12,500 bases of DNA from Actinidia chinensis (taxonomy: Eukaryota; Streptophyta; Magnoliopsida; Ericales; Actinidiaceae), in the NCBI GenBank assembly GCA_009663005.1, contig VIGQ01002264.1:1-12500 (forward strand), read 5' to 3'. Numbering within the stretch: position 1 is the first letter of the stretch; every line of letters starts with the position of its first letter. Of the stretch, positions 1 through 8,420 are shown one piece after another. A model generated the notes under the pieces. That model worked only from the letters and a program-made list of their open reading frames with translations. It had not been told where the DNA came from and did no database searches. Both the position numbers and the translations under genes were made by a program.

Positions 1-91
1 GAGAGAGAGGAATAGACTAGAAATGTGTCGTAGCTGCGGGAATTGAAATAGCATGGAGTCATGTGAGTTTCCAAAATAAGATGAAACCTTC

Positions 92-129
<38 letters not shown>

Positions 130-212
130 TAGACTAGAAACGTGTCGTAGATGCAGGAAGGTGAAATAGCATGGTGTCGTATGAGTTTCCAAAATAAGAT
201 GAAACCTTCTAG
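1..212. repeat. Tandem duplication built on a GA microsatellite
   Basis: Two copies of a roughly 94-bp segment follow each other with a period of 117-118 bp. Both contain GGAATAGACTAGAAA near the start and end in GATGAAACCTTCTAG. They are joined by a (GA)n run of about 33 bp at 93-126, and another GA run opens the window, so the array may continue to the left. The copies differ by a handful of substitutions and one indel. No coding capacity is visible. This reads as a minisatellite whose unit includes the microsatellite. Confidence 0.9.
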
Positions 213-959
213 GGATTGAGTTCGTATTCCCGAAGCTAATCTTTCTTAAACTACACTCTTGCACTTTCAGATAGGCTCATTTTTTATCTTTCACCTTTCA
301 GTGTTAATGTGATATTTTGTTCATCTTCTGTTCAATTTAAAAGTCACGTGAGTTCTTTCATGACTAATGGACAGAGGGTAGCAATTGACTTACAACTCAA
401 GTGGAAGTTAAGGGTGGAAAATGAAACTTAGACGAAAGTATATGGGTGAAATGTGTAATTTACTCTTATTTTTTGAAAATTGTTAAATTAGTGAGAAGTT
501 TGTCAAATATTGTGAATCAGCGAAAATGATAAAAAAAAATAGAAATTTAATGTTTTAAATATTTTCTGTGGTTGATAATATTTTGGTCGAACTTTTCATT
601 GATTTCAAATTCCTCTTTCCTTTTTCCTCCCTGATTTTTCTTTGCTTTCATTGTAATTCTTTCTCTGTTTTGAGGCTAATGGGTATGCTTAAATAAATTT
701 GGAAACGCTTTAACATGTTTGTTGATGATACTGGAATCTGGACGAAAGTCTCCAAACATGAGCATCATCACTACAAAAGGTGAGAGGGCCAGAGGGCAGA
801 GGCTGATGACTAATATCGATGTGGTGTCAGTCAAAGACTTTTTAATGATTAAGTCATATTACTGAAAATATATAGAAGTGAAGTTAGCAAGTGATGCTTA
901 CAAAATCTACTCCAATGAAGCTGTTGATAGGTTTTCTAGAGTGGCAAGCTAAAGAGTCT
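213..959. other. Non-coding AT-rich stretch, nothing recognised
   Basis: No reading frame of useful length, RNA gene or clear repeat was found. A short open stretch starting at an ATG near 713 and running to a GGTGAG-like donor near 779 looks superficially exon-like. It has an in-frame TAA just upstream and no recognisable protein similarity. An 8-bp inverted pair CATGTTTG/CAAACATG brackets part of it (about 714-757). Confidence 0.5.
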
Positions 960-1009
960 CTATGAAGTGGGGTCTTACCCTATATATTTCCATTTTTGAT
1001 CCCTACATT

Positions 1010-1352
1010 TAACACAGAATATAAACTATCATAGGATAAGTGGAGAGATTATGAATCCCATAGGGGATAAACAAATATGATATAGAATAATGTATGTTAT
1101 CTTAATCAATATTTAGTTACGACTTACGATGTGATTGGACTGTTATTATTAAATTGACAATTATTTTATTTATAGCTTTTATTTTATCCCACTGTATCCT
1201 AACTCTCCCATAAGATTGGATTATACCACTTTTATGATGGTATATAGTTTCTTATCATATCATATACACTATTTCAGTATTAAACTATATGAGATAAACA
1301 GGTCCCACCAAAAATTAATCCAGTCCACTCCTTTGTTTCCACAAACAAACAC
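1010..1352. repeat. Possible degraded inverted-repeat transposon
   Basis: The left part (about 1021-1075) and the reverse complement of the right part (about 1195-1252) share imperfect blocks, such as AAACTAT, a block ending AAGTGG, and CATAGGGGATA against TTATGGGAGAG. The right flank ends with CAAACAAACACGCCC, which resembles the ends of many plant MITEs. No matching left terminus or target-site duplication was found, so the boundaries and class are uncertain. Confidence 0.22.
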
Positions 1353-1516
1353 GCCCATATGGTCTAACAAGTCCATATGAATCACACATATTTACTAAAC
1401 TAGTAACAATTAATACTTGACACACACAAAATTTTAGCACACTTGACACACTTTTCTAATACACAAGAAGGAACTCTGTGAAGTATAGATTTACAAGAGG
1501 AGGGTAATTCGGTAAT
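1353..1516. other. 3' flank of the PDC pseudogene
   Basis: This AT-rich sequence lies immediately beyond the pseudogene's terminal TAA on the minus strand and would have held the 3' untranslated region. I see no decisive polyadenylation signal. Short direct repeats of a CTTGACACAC-type motif occur around 1416-1452, and a small inverted pair CATATGG/CCATATG lies near 1357-1380. Confidence 0.4.
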
Positions 1517-1688
1517 TTAACTAGGGCATGGTGGGGAAGCGTTGGCATCTACAAGCTTAGCTACCCAGGTGGAGCATTTCCGTCCTGGTATCATGCTTGT
1601 GAAGCATCACCTCTATCAGCACAAATAGTCCTTTTTGTCCCCCATTGCCATATCTACAAGCAGCTACCAACTCCTCCTCGCAACGCAC
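1517..1688 (-). pseudogene. PDC: PDC pseudogene exon 5 (C-terminal end)
   Basis: On the minus strand the exon opens right after an AG acceptor (1690-1689) with VRCEEELVAACRYGNGG, continues QKGLFVLIEVMLHKHDTRTE, and after a frameshift ends WVAKLVDANASPPCPS then TAA (1519-1517). This matches the end of plant PDC residue for residue in layout: VRCEEEL, FIEV, HKDDT, LLEWGS, AAN.RPPNP. One extra base at about 1568 shifts the frame, so the original frame hits a TAA soon after HLGS. The WGS motif has become WVA. The exon is about 57 codons, the expected size. Confidence 0.92.
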
Positions 1689-1814
1689 CTGGTGTTAACT
1701 ATCATCAAAATATAAGGAAAAAAAATGTTGAAGCATTGTTTTTCCGGAATATCCAGTAATCGTTCGTTAAAATGGACTAATTGAATTAAACGAGTTTTGA
1801 ATTATCTGACCGAC
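1689..1814 (-). other. PDC: PDC pseudogene intron 4 (126 bp)
   Basis: On the minus strand this starts GTCGGT and ends AACACCAG. The flanking codons read WAAQ on the 5' side and VRCEEE on the 3' side, which is the phase-0 junction expected at this point of plant PDC. The size is normal for a plant intron and no insertion is evident. Confidence 0.85.
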
Positions 1815-2001
1815 CTGAGCAGCCCATAAGTTGCCATGGCCGTTGTGGATGGCATTACCAACGCAGTGTAGTCCCATTTCTTTATGACATTGTACGGACC
1901 GTCATGAATCTTTGCTTCTATGGCATATCCACCGTTGTTCGTTAGAAATACGATGCTTCTCTGCCCGCATCGCACATTGTCGACACTTCTTGTGCAGCCA
2001 T
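1815..2001 (-). pseudogene. PDC: PDC pseudogene exon 4 (thiamine-binding NN segment)
   Basis: On the minus strand this reads MAAQEVSTM, then [39 protein letters not shown], then [13 protein letters not shown] at the donor. It aligns with the PDC segment that completes the GDG-X(n)-NN thiamine-diphosphate motif; the NN and the catalytic-region Glu of GGYAIE are retained. Two single-base losses break it: one between STM and RCGQ (about 1973-1974) and one between ALV and AIHNG (about 1855-1856). The longest open frame here, 2008 to 1802, begins at a GTG inside the intron and is not a gene of its own. Length is 187 bp, close to the expected exon. Confidence 0.93.
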
Positions 2002-2294
2002 CTACCACACGTTATCCAGAAGAATGTGAATTAATTAGTGAGATGACATTGAAAGATATGATTAATTTTCACACTAAAAAAATATTTATTTTTCGTATTT
2101 ATTATGGAAAATTACTAAATTGTTCATCAATTGAGTAGTTCATGACATTTCTCTTTACCACAAGACTATTGTGTGATTCTACATATATAATGACAAAAAA
2201 GAGAGTTTTTTTTTCAAATGGCTCCTCTCCAATTGAAATATATTTAACTATACATATATTCCGATCATATATTTAATGATATCCGATCAACATA

Positions 2295-2425
2295 ATTTTT
2301 AACATGGTCAAGCATCTCGACAAGATCTACAATATAATCGGTTCGAATCCTTAAAGTGTGCCCGAAACAAGTACAAAATTATCAAAACTGGACTTCTCCG
2401 GGTTCCGATCATTTTTTTTGGAAGG
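2295..2425 (+). mobile_element. Possible SINE-like (tRNA-derived) fragment
   Basis: GGTTCGAATCC at 2340-2350 is a perfect match to the pol III B-box consensus of tRNA genes and tRNA-derived SINEs. An A-box-like TGGTCAAGCATCTCG lies about 20 bp upstream (2305-2319), and a T8 run follows near 2412-2419. The intervening sequence does not fold into a tRNA cloverleaf, so a functional tRNA is unlikely. No target duplication was found, and a single B-box match could be chance. Confidence 0.28.
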
Positions 2426-2647
2426 CAAAGTACTTTTCTCATGGAAGGTAAAGGATTTCCAGCGAGTCTTGGTCAAAATTATTTAACACTCCGTAAAATG
2501 GTGTTACTGTTTCATTCAATATTTGTTTGGTAATTTAAACACGGAAAAAAGGCATTAAATAACTTATAAAAATAGATTAAAACGAAGTAATTAAATAAAA
2601 TTGAGGAAAAAGTTATTGAAAGTAGCATTGCAAAACATGAGCCACAT

Positions 2648-2683
2648 CCCCCCCCCCCAAAAAAAAATTGTGTTGTGTGTATA

Positions 2684-2722
<39 letters not shown>
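2648..2722. repeat. C11-A9 homopolymers and (TA)19 microsatellite
   Basis: C11 (2648-2658) is followed by A9 (2659-2667), a short TG-rich stretch and (TA)19 at 2685-2722. The TA tract sits in PDC intron 3 and ends 8 bp short of the first base of the exon 3 splice donor. The Ile-Tyr repeat proteins predicted here on either strand are products of this tract, not genes. Confidence 0.93.
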
Positions 2723-2725
<3 letters not shown>

Positions 2726-2730
2726 TATAC

Positions 2731-2848
2731 CTGGAAGCTGCCATCACCAATGCAAGCAATGACTCTCCTATGGGTTGCTGCCTGTGCGCATCCAAGAGCT
2801 GCACCTACTGACCAACCTATTGATGCATACTGCATTTGTACTTCATAC
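2731..2848 (-). pseudogene. PDC: PDC pseudogene exon 3 (GDG segment, intact)
   Basis: The minus strand gives [20 protein letters not shown] then [19 protein letters not shown]: 39 codons with no stop or frameshift, flanked by TTGCAG at the 5' side and GTATAAG at the 3' side. The single leading G completes the GG at the end of exon 2 to form the Gly codon of the family's GCGYEFQMQY. IGDGSFQ carries the first half of the thiamine-diphosphate motif. Compared with typical PDC, changes include FQ to VQ and GS to AS. It is the only exon without a disabling lesion. Confidence 0.95.
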
Positions 2849-3749
2849 CTGCAACAACACCCAATTTATGTCATTATAACATTAGCTAACATCATAAACT
2901 TCACATCAATTTCAATTAAATATTACAACCCGGCGCTTTCAATTATAATTTACACTTTAAATCAAGTTTTAATATCATCCTTCCGTCAATCTATGTGACG
3001 GAAATTGGATGTGAGTCCGCAGGTGAAATTTTTTTTTCCAGCGTTATTAGCACCACTTACACTCCTTACCAATTTTGGTCACTGTACTTTGGCCCCTACA
3101 CTTTTAATTATTTGCTCCAAATAATGTCATTTACGGCACACGTGACATTTTTAGCCAGTCTCGTTATCATCAAATGGATGGAAATATAATATTACAACTT
3201 GAATTAAAGTGACATTTTTAGCCATCTCGTTATCATCAAATGGATGGAAATATAATATTACAACTTGAATTAAAGTTTAAGATGTTGATTGCCAAAATAA
3301 AAAATTAAGAATCCCAAAAGGAGTTTAGGCCCAGTTTGAACTAGCTAAATTAGTCCACTTTGATCCTGATCTAATTTGGCTGCTTAATTTGGTTTGTATG
3401 TTATTTCATCTTAAACAAATTTTCTTCATCGTTTTACCAAATTTTTATAATTTACCAAGAACTTTAATCAAACGTTAGGGACAACATAGATTGAATTAAT
3501 AGTTTAGGGACTAAATAAATAAATTATAATAGTTTAGGAGGTAAAAATAAAATTAATTCATTTTTTCGTTCACCATTATACTACTATATGGAAGAATATA
3601 TTGAGACTTAACCGAAAGTGTGAGGACAAGACTTTTGAAATTGAAAGTGGGCGGTGCAAAGTGAGATTTATCCCCCAAAACTCAATTTTAGATAAAAGTA
3701 CAAGGGTGATTAGCATAATTAACCCTAATACTATCAATTCCTCGCTTAC
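2849..3749 (-). other. PDC: PDC pseudogene intron 2 (901 bp)
   Basis: The donor GTAAGC (3749 downward) follows PQGCG, and the acceptor TTGTTGCAG (ending at 2849) precedes YEVQMQY; the split glycine codon joins in phase. The intron holds a small hairpin (TTCCGTCA 2981-2988 with TGACGGAA 2996-3003), a 67-bp tandem duplication, and AT-rich sequence around 3475-3550 with two similar TAGTTTAGG motifs. No coding content is seen. Confidence 0.85.
3142..3274. repeat. Two-copy tandem duplication (67/66 bp)
   Basis: The segment beginning GTGACATTTTTAGCCA and ending TTGAATTAAA occurs twice head to tail, at 3142-3208 and 3209-3274. The only visible difference is AGCCAGTCTCG in the first copy against AGCCATCTCG in the second. 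Near-identity points to a recent duplication, younger than the surrounding decay. Confidence 0.95.
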
Positions 3750-4502
3750 CCACATCCTTGTGGCAATTTCAGTTTCTGGGTATAGAACCACGCATCTCCA
3801 GCTTCAACCACCACAACCGAATCACTCCGAGTGATTCGCTCGACACCGTATTTTGTACATGCTTGAACAGGACATCGGCCTTCAAGGCCTCCTTCGGCCT
3901 ACCCCGAACCCCAGTCGATTCAAGTCCCGTCCGAACACACATCAACCGATAGTCCTCAAAGATCTGGCATTACGTTTAAGCCGCCCACCAAGTGCACGTA
4001 AAAAGTCCTCCATCAAAACGCACCCGAAACTAAGTTTATTCCCGATTACCACCCGCTGCGGTTGCACGATTATCGATTTCTCTTTGTCGAGGTGAATCGT
4101 GTACACGTTCGGCTAGGTCGTCGAAGATGGGCCCTGCGTTAGAGGCAGGCATCGGCCCGACTAGACCGTCTCAGCGCAGAGAGGTGAGCTCGTGGTCGGC
4201 CCCCAGTACGTGCCCATGAATTGTGGGTGATTTTCGGGAACTAGGCCTTTTGCCGCAGGCATGGCGGTTATGGCGTAACCACAAGCGTTGGCTAAATCGA
4301 CGAAGGCTTCGCACGACTTAAGCGAGTCGGAGCTTTACTCGTCGACCAGAACTGGCCTCTCCGCTTTGTTTAGTACCAACCCGGCTGCTGCCTCCACTGC
4401 TGCTTCTAAGCAAATTGATTGCTTATTCCCTCATCACACTTTTTTTAAAGAAAAAGGGTTACTACATAACCCGAAGCTTCACTAAAATTCCATGTAACCC
4501 TT
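3750..4502 (-). pseudogene. PDC: PDC pseudogene exon 2, 3' part (central domain)
   Basis: This is the largest PDC remnant and is visibly GC- and CpG-richer than its surroundings. In minus-strand order it gives LHGI, SNQ, LEAAVEAAAGLVLNKAERPV, SCEAFVDLANACGYA, MPAAKGLVPENHPQFMGTYW, CAET, GPIFDDLAERV, YTIHLDKEKSIIVQPQRVV, IGNKLSFGCVLMEDFLRAL, EDYR, ALKADVLFKHVQNTVSSE and VVVEAGDAWFYTQKLKLPQG, ending CG at the donor. These cover family residues from the CNLPGI region to the GCG before exon 3. Frameshifts lie near 3815, 3960, 4115, 4140-4160, 4320, 4340 and 4409, and there is a TAG at 4163-4161. Beyond 4440 the match is weak (LHGI, PFFF). Confidence 0.92.
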
Positions 4503-4616
4503 CATTTTTAATTGTGACGGTACAAGTGTTACGTTGAAGTCATTTGTAATGTCAGAGTTTCATCTAGTATGTTAACGAGTTGGGTGAAAAATGACGTGTG
4601 TCGCATAAGACATTTA

Positions 4617-4833
4617 GGCTCTGTTTTTTCTTCAGTTTTTTTTTTTAGCTTTTTTGCTTAAAATCAGCAAAAAAATCAATCAGAGTTTGGCATTTTGCTT
4701 TTCTATTTTGCTTTTTTGCTTAGTTTTAACTAAAGTAAAGCCACAAAAGCCAAAAAAGTCAAAAAAATCTTGACATTTTTTGATAGCAAAGCTTTAAAAA
4801 AAGCTTGCCTTTTAGTATTACCCAAACTGAGCT
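4617..4833 (+). mobile_element. MITE, copy 1 (GGCTCYGTTTGG family)
   Basis: This is a short non-coding element starting GGCTCTGTTT and ending CCCAAACTGAGCT, with an interior rich in AAAGC/GCTTTT motifs and the shared core TTAGTTTTAACTAAAGTAAA. Its reverse complement aligns along its length with the copy at 9431-9650 (both have GTTTGG, TAAT, AAGCTTTTTTT, GGCTTTACTTTAGTT and AAGCAAAA in the same order). The ends are the most diverged of the three copies. No transposase is encoded, so it would depend on one elsewhere. No convincing target duplication was found and the superfamily is not assigned. Confidence 0.8.
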
Positions 4834-5985
4834 TACTATTAAATGTGGGGAATCGAAGTGGGATTTTTTTTTTTGCAAGTGCGAGGGACAGTTCGCATGG
4901 TGAGGTTTTAGGCAAGTGTCCCAATTATTGGATGCTCTAAAATGAACAACAAATTTTCAGAGAGTGTACTCTGCAAGGGTTTGAAGTCACAATTAAAGTC
5001 CCCCAAAAAATGCTAGAAAAAATATATTTTTGTGCAGTACCTTGATCTGCAATACTCACATATAGTGAAAAATTATAATGTAAAATTCTGTCACATGTGA
5101 TTAATGTCATTATCAATACAATATCCCAAAAATATTTTTTTCTAACAAAACTCATTAAAAATTGATGAGCTTAATTGAGATTCTAAAAATGTAGGCAGGG
5201 GTATAAGTGTAAACAATCAAAAAAGAGATAGATCTGATACGGAATCCCGTGTCTGTTTGTAACGAACCCCGTATCAAGTATTGTTTGCCTAATGACCGTT
5301 CTAACTAAACGTTCTGGTTTGCTGGAAACCGCGACCCAACACCTATAACGAGATGTGAACCTTGGTATAAAGGGAAGACGCCACATCAAGGGTGAATATT
5401 CGATTGATACGTCAAGAATGAACGCCACAGAGAAATCTATAAGTTCAAATTAGTTCTCAAAACATAAGAGAAATACTCTCACTCAATACAACTCTCCCCT
5501 CTTCAAATGAAAGGACACAATTATAACTACTAAGGCCACAAAGATTCTGCTTAGTAAAGTCTTAAACTAAGAAAACTTTGGCCTCAATTGAAGGAAGTCA
5601 AACCTAACTTGATCCCTTAATTTCAGCCTAAAAAATTCTGCCATAAGACAACTGCAATTAAATAAAGACAAGCATGACATTAACTCCATAATTTTCACAT
5701 CATCAGCCCCAAAGTTGTGCAACAAGAATCCCAATTTAAGGAAGTCAGCTCCCCATTTGTCTATTGACTTTTCTTGGACTTGAATCATTCTTATTATGGC
5801 TGGATATTTTGTTCATCACCATCATGGGCCTCCACTTGGCTTATTGTGCCCAAATCCCTTGAATCAGCCCACTTAATTGCATTTTGGAAATTTCTTGGCA
5901 CGTCTCTTTGTCATTTGGGCATGGGAACTTGAATTGGATCCGCATTCCCTGATCCTCGTGTTAGCCATGTCCCATCATATCTACT
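4834..5985. other. Unassigned, partly LTR-like DNA
   Basis: There is no convincing gene; the 64-81 residue frames here match nothing I recognise. From about 5180 to 5980 the composition becomes more even and LTR-like, with a TATAAAG at about 5366, two CGCCACA motifs (5379-5385 and 5423-5429), and ATACTCTCACTCAATACAAC near 5473. GATACGG (5236-5242) and CCGTATC (5269-5275) form an inverted pair. No TG...CA boundaries with matching target duplications were found, so the retrotransposon reading is tentative. Confidence 0.3.
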
Positions 5986-6880
5986 CATAGTTATCAGAAC
6001 CGAACCGGTGATTGAACCCGGTTAAGTATCGGTTCAATGGTTCAGTGGTTCACCCGTGGTTACCGGTTATATAATAAATAAATAATAAACAATATCTTTA
6101 AATAAAATAATTATTAAAAAATTAATAACTGGGATAAAAGCTACTCTTTTTTTATACAATAATTCAACATAAGTACCAATAATAAATACTAAAAAGAAAG
6201 GTACAAAAATATATAATTAAAAAATTTCAAATGATTTCTTGTTCTTCAATTTAATATTTTTTAACATTACTTATTGATTTTTATATTTAAAAGAAAAACG
6301 TAAATTTTTGTTCATAATGGTGCTTATTAAGATAATATGTGTATATTGTATTTGCCTTTTAAATTTTTTTTATATTTTTTCTTTCTATACTTTTCTATTT
6401 TTTATTTTATTTTTTTATTGTTCATTTATTATTTTTTGATAATACGTATCTCGATATATCTAAATTATATAATAATAAATATGTAAAGATAGTGATTGTA
6501 CATTTTTTTTATTGCACTCAATTTGTATTTTTATTAAAAAATAAAATTTAAAACATTACTAGTCTAAATAAAATACCAATCAAACCAAAAAATCCAAAAA
6601 TTAAAAATTAAAAACACGAGTCCACTAATATTTTTGTTTTTTTTAAAAATATTTGTGTGTTTTTTTTACGTTTCAAAAACCGGCCGGTTTCACTAATATC
6701 GGCCGTTCACTATATACGGCCGGTTCAATGGTTTTCAATACCGGCCGTTTCGGTCCGGTTCAAATCCTGTTCAATCCTGTTCATATCTTTCGGTATTTTA
6801 ATTAAACCGTCCCGGTTCACGTCCGGTTCACGGTTTCAACCGATTGAACCGGCCGGTTCGGTTCGGTTTTTATAACTATG
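5986..6880. mobile_element. 895-bp inverted-repeat element with CCGGTT-rich ends
   Basis: The left end CATAGTTATCAGAACCGAAC and the reverse complement of the right end, CATAGTTATAAAAACCGAAC, are nearly identical. Both continue into GC-rich subterminal regions full of CCGGTT/AACCGG motifs (about 6001-6066 and 6679-6868). The centre (about 6067-6660) is extremely AT-rich and encodes nothing. This is the structure of a non-autonomous DNA transposon; the ends resemble AACCGAACCGG-type elements common in plant genomes. No clean target duplication is visible, so hAT versus Mutator-like cannot be decided. The 72-codon frame at 6657-6875 is a by-product of the right end. Confidence 0.82.
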
Positions 6881-7159
6881 GACTACATCTAACTAGATTT
6901 TTTGAGTAAGCTATTGTTAGAATTTGGAATAAAAAAATTTTCAGAATTCAAAAATAAATTTATTTTATTCACTTGAGCGTTTGCACTATATAACCAAATC
7001 ATCATAAATTATTAATTTTAATTTTAAAAATTTTCTTGATCCAAATATAGATCGGCTATTTGAGTAATGTATAGTGGATTATATCCGTATCTATATCTAA
7101 CTAATGCAATTTAAAGTACGCGCGTGCGGGTCTCCCATAAATGAAAAATTCATTGAAGA
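6881..7159. other. AT-rich spacer inside the exon 2 insertion
   Basis: Nothing recognisable is seen. The only notable detail is a short CpG-rich patch, ACGCGCGTGCGGG, near 7119. Confidence 0.45.
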
Positions 7160-7516
7160 ATGCCCACTACTAATTCATCGCTCCAAATCCCTCTCCAATT
7201 GTTTCTCAGTTGGTGTTTCCGTTCATTCATATTTATTTCAAATTTGATAAAATTGGTTCCTGTAACATTATTTCTTTCTTTGATGTCACCCTGGAGGCAG
7301 AAAGAATGGAAGTGGCTTCTGGCGGAAAGAAGGATGGGGGATGCCCGGCAGATTCCAGCTGCTGCTTATAAACAGCTTGGCTTTCTCTCAGAGCTGTGTG
7401 ATGGCTCTATCAATTTGTTCATGTGGCGTCTTCCAAGTTTGTCCACAACGGCCTATAGTTCAACACCAAAAAGCACTCATAAATCAATTATTAAACTAAA
7501 CAATGCAACCCATTAG
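7160..7516 (+). CDS. Unassigned 118-codon reading frame, doubtful
   Basis: An open frame of 118 codons from ATG to TAG is unusually long for this AT-rich stretch. Codons from about residue 46 to 95, containing EWKWLLAERRMGDARQ and AAAYKQLGFLSELCDG, lie in an island of higher GC content (about 7290-7460). The first 40 residues are hydrophobic (LFLSWCFRSFIFISNLIK), which AT-rich DNA easily gives. A pyrimidine-rich tract ending in GGAGGCAG (about 7270-7300) could be a splice acceptor, making the middle part an exon fragment. I do not recognise the protein, and nothing else supports expression. It could be a captured gene fragment in the insertion, or chance. Confidence 0.2.
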   Translation: MPTTNSSLQIPLQLFLSWCFRSFIFISNLIKLVPVTLFLSLMSPWRQKEWKWLLAERRMGDARQIPAAAYKQLGFLSELCDGSINLFMWRLPSLSTTAYSSTPKSTHKSIIKLNNATH

Positions 7517-8420
7517 GTTGGTCCGAAGTCCAATAATACAAACTCAGAATTATCTTTAATTGGAAAAAAAATAACCAAACTAGAAATAAACCCGAATAGA
7601 GGAGAATAAATATCATCGTTTGTCCCTTGAATATTCAGATAACTTTATAGGGTCTTCAGATATAATCGGTTAAGTGGTTCAAACTACAAGATAATATGAC
7701 AATATGAGATTTTCTACAACAATCGAAAGAATCCTTCCATTAATAAGCAAACACATAATCAATCGTTGTCTTGGGCCTCCAAAACAGTTGGATTGGTGTT
7801 CAATATAATAGCTCATACTAAACATTTAATATACTTTTATATATAGCATATATCAAAAAATCAAAAAATTCCATTTGAATTAGTGTCACATAATTAAACT
7901 TTGATTACGCAGCAAGTGTCATGTATAATTATGAAAAATTCTATTCATATAGAATTTTATACAAAAAAATGAATAAGATGATTTGATATTGATATGTTTG
8001 CAATTACAAGTGTCCAAGATGGACTTGTCTATTTTTCAATTAAATGGATCTATCATTCTGCATAGAAATTCTATTTGTATATCAATACTCTAAATTAAAA
8101 CACAACCAACACACCCGACCACCGCGTTCATAATTTTAAAAGATGTCGCCGACACATTATTTTGAATGATATGTTTTATGAAAAGACTGTTTGTAGATCG
8201 TTTGTCCAAATTTTGGGTAATACTAATAACTCAATTGGAAAATCAAAAATCTATCAATGTGGCCAAAATAGATAAAAAGACCTCTAGCACATGTTGTAGT
8301 TTTGCGTATAAAAATAATTGTAGAAAGAAAGAAATTAATGGCCATTTTTCTTTTAATTCTTCAACTTGAGTTTCAAGCATGCCTTAATTCTGATCTCTGC
8401 AATATCTTTCAAAGGCAGCA
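7517..8420. other. AT-rich unassigned remainder of the insertion
   Basis: No coding region, RNA gene or terminal repeats could be supported. A 67-codon frame at 8166-8369 is low-complexity, with Lys/Asn/Ser-rich composition expected of AT-rich DNA, and matches nothing known to me. Confidence 0.4.

Larger units (their letters stand above)
2002..2730 (-). other. PDC: PDC pseudogene intron 3 with repeats (729 bp)
   Basis: The donor GTATAAG (2730 downward) directly follows GDGSFQ, and the acceptor GTGGTAG ends at 2002, just before MAAQEVS. The intron contains a (TA)19 tract, a C11-A9 homopolymer pair and a possible SINE-like insertion. Apart from these it is plain AT-rich DNA. Confidence 0.82.
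4503..8420. other. About 3.9-kb insertion within PDC exon 2
   Basis: PDC homology stops near 8421 (…SYVSN, matching the family's ISISCN) and resumes near 4502 (LHGI, matching LPGIP). Everything between therefore sits inside a former coding exon at about the CN/LPG position. The insert is a mosaic: a MITE (4617-4833), LTR-like DNA, an 895-bp inverted-repeat element (5986-6880) and unassigned DNA. No terminal repeats or target duplication spanning the whole insert were found, so it may be several successive insertions. Both edges are uncertain by tens of bases. Confidence 0.68.

Noticed and set aside
768..780. CACTACAAAAGG as a CACTA transposon end
   Set aside because: It resembles En/Spm termini, but no inverted partner or 3-bp duplication was found.
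713..780. Short exon-like stretch from an ATG to GGTGAG
   Set aside because: There is an in-frame stop just upstream, no acceptor, no recognised protein and no companion exon.
1802..2008. Minus-strand frame as a small protein
   Set aside because: It opens at a GTG inside the intron and the body is PDC exon 4; its last 17 residues are the wrong frame after a one-base loss.
2305..2350. A functional tRNA gene
   Set aside because: Only A- and B-box-like motifs are present; no acceptor stem or anticodon arm can be drawn.
2613..2998. Reading frames with Ile-Tyr repeats on both strands
   Set aside because: They are translations of the (TA)19 tract joined to PDC exon 3 in wrong frames.
3601..4095. 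Three overlapping plus-strand frames
   Set aside because: They mostly lie antisense to the GC-rich PDC exon 2 and show no recognisable protein; their openness follows from the composition of the opposite strand.
4454..4502. Stem-loop AAGGGTTAC/GTAACCCTT as a tiny transposon or terminator
   Set aside because: The segment aligns, though weakly, with the PDC residues LPGI to PFFL, so the inverted pair is probably incidental.
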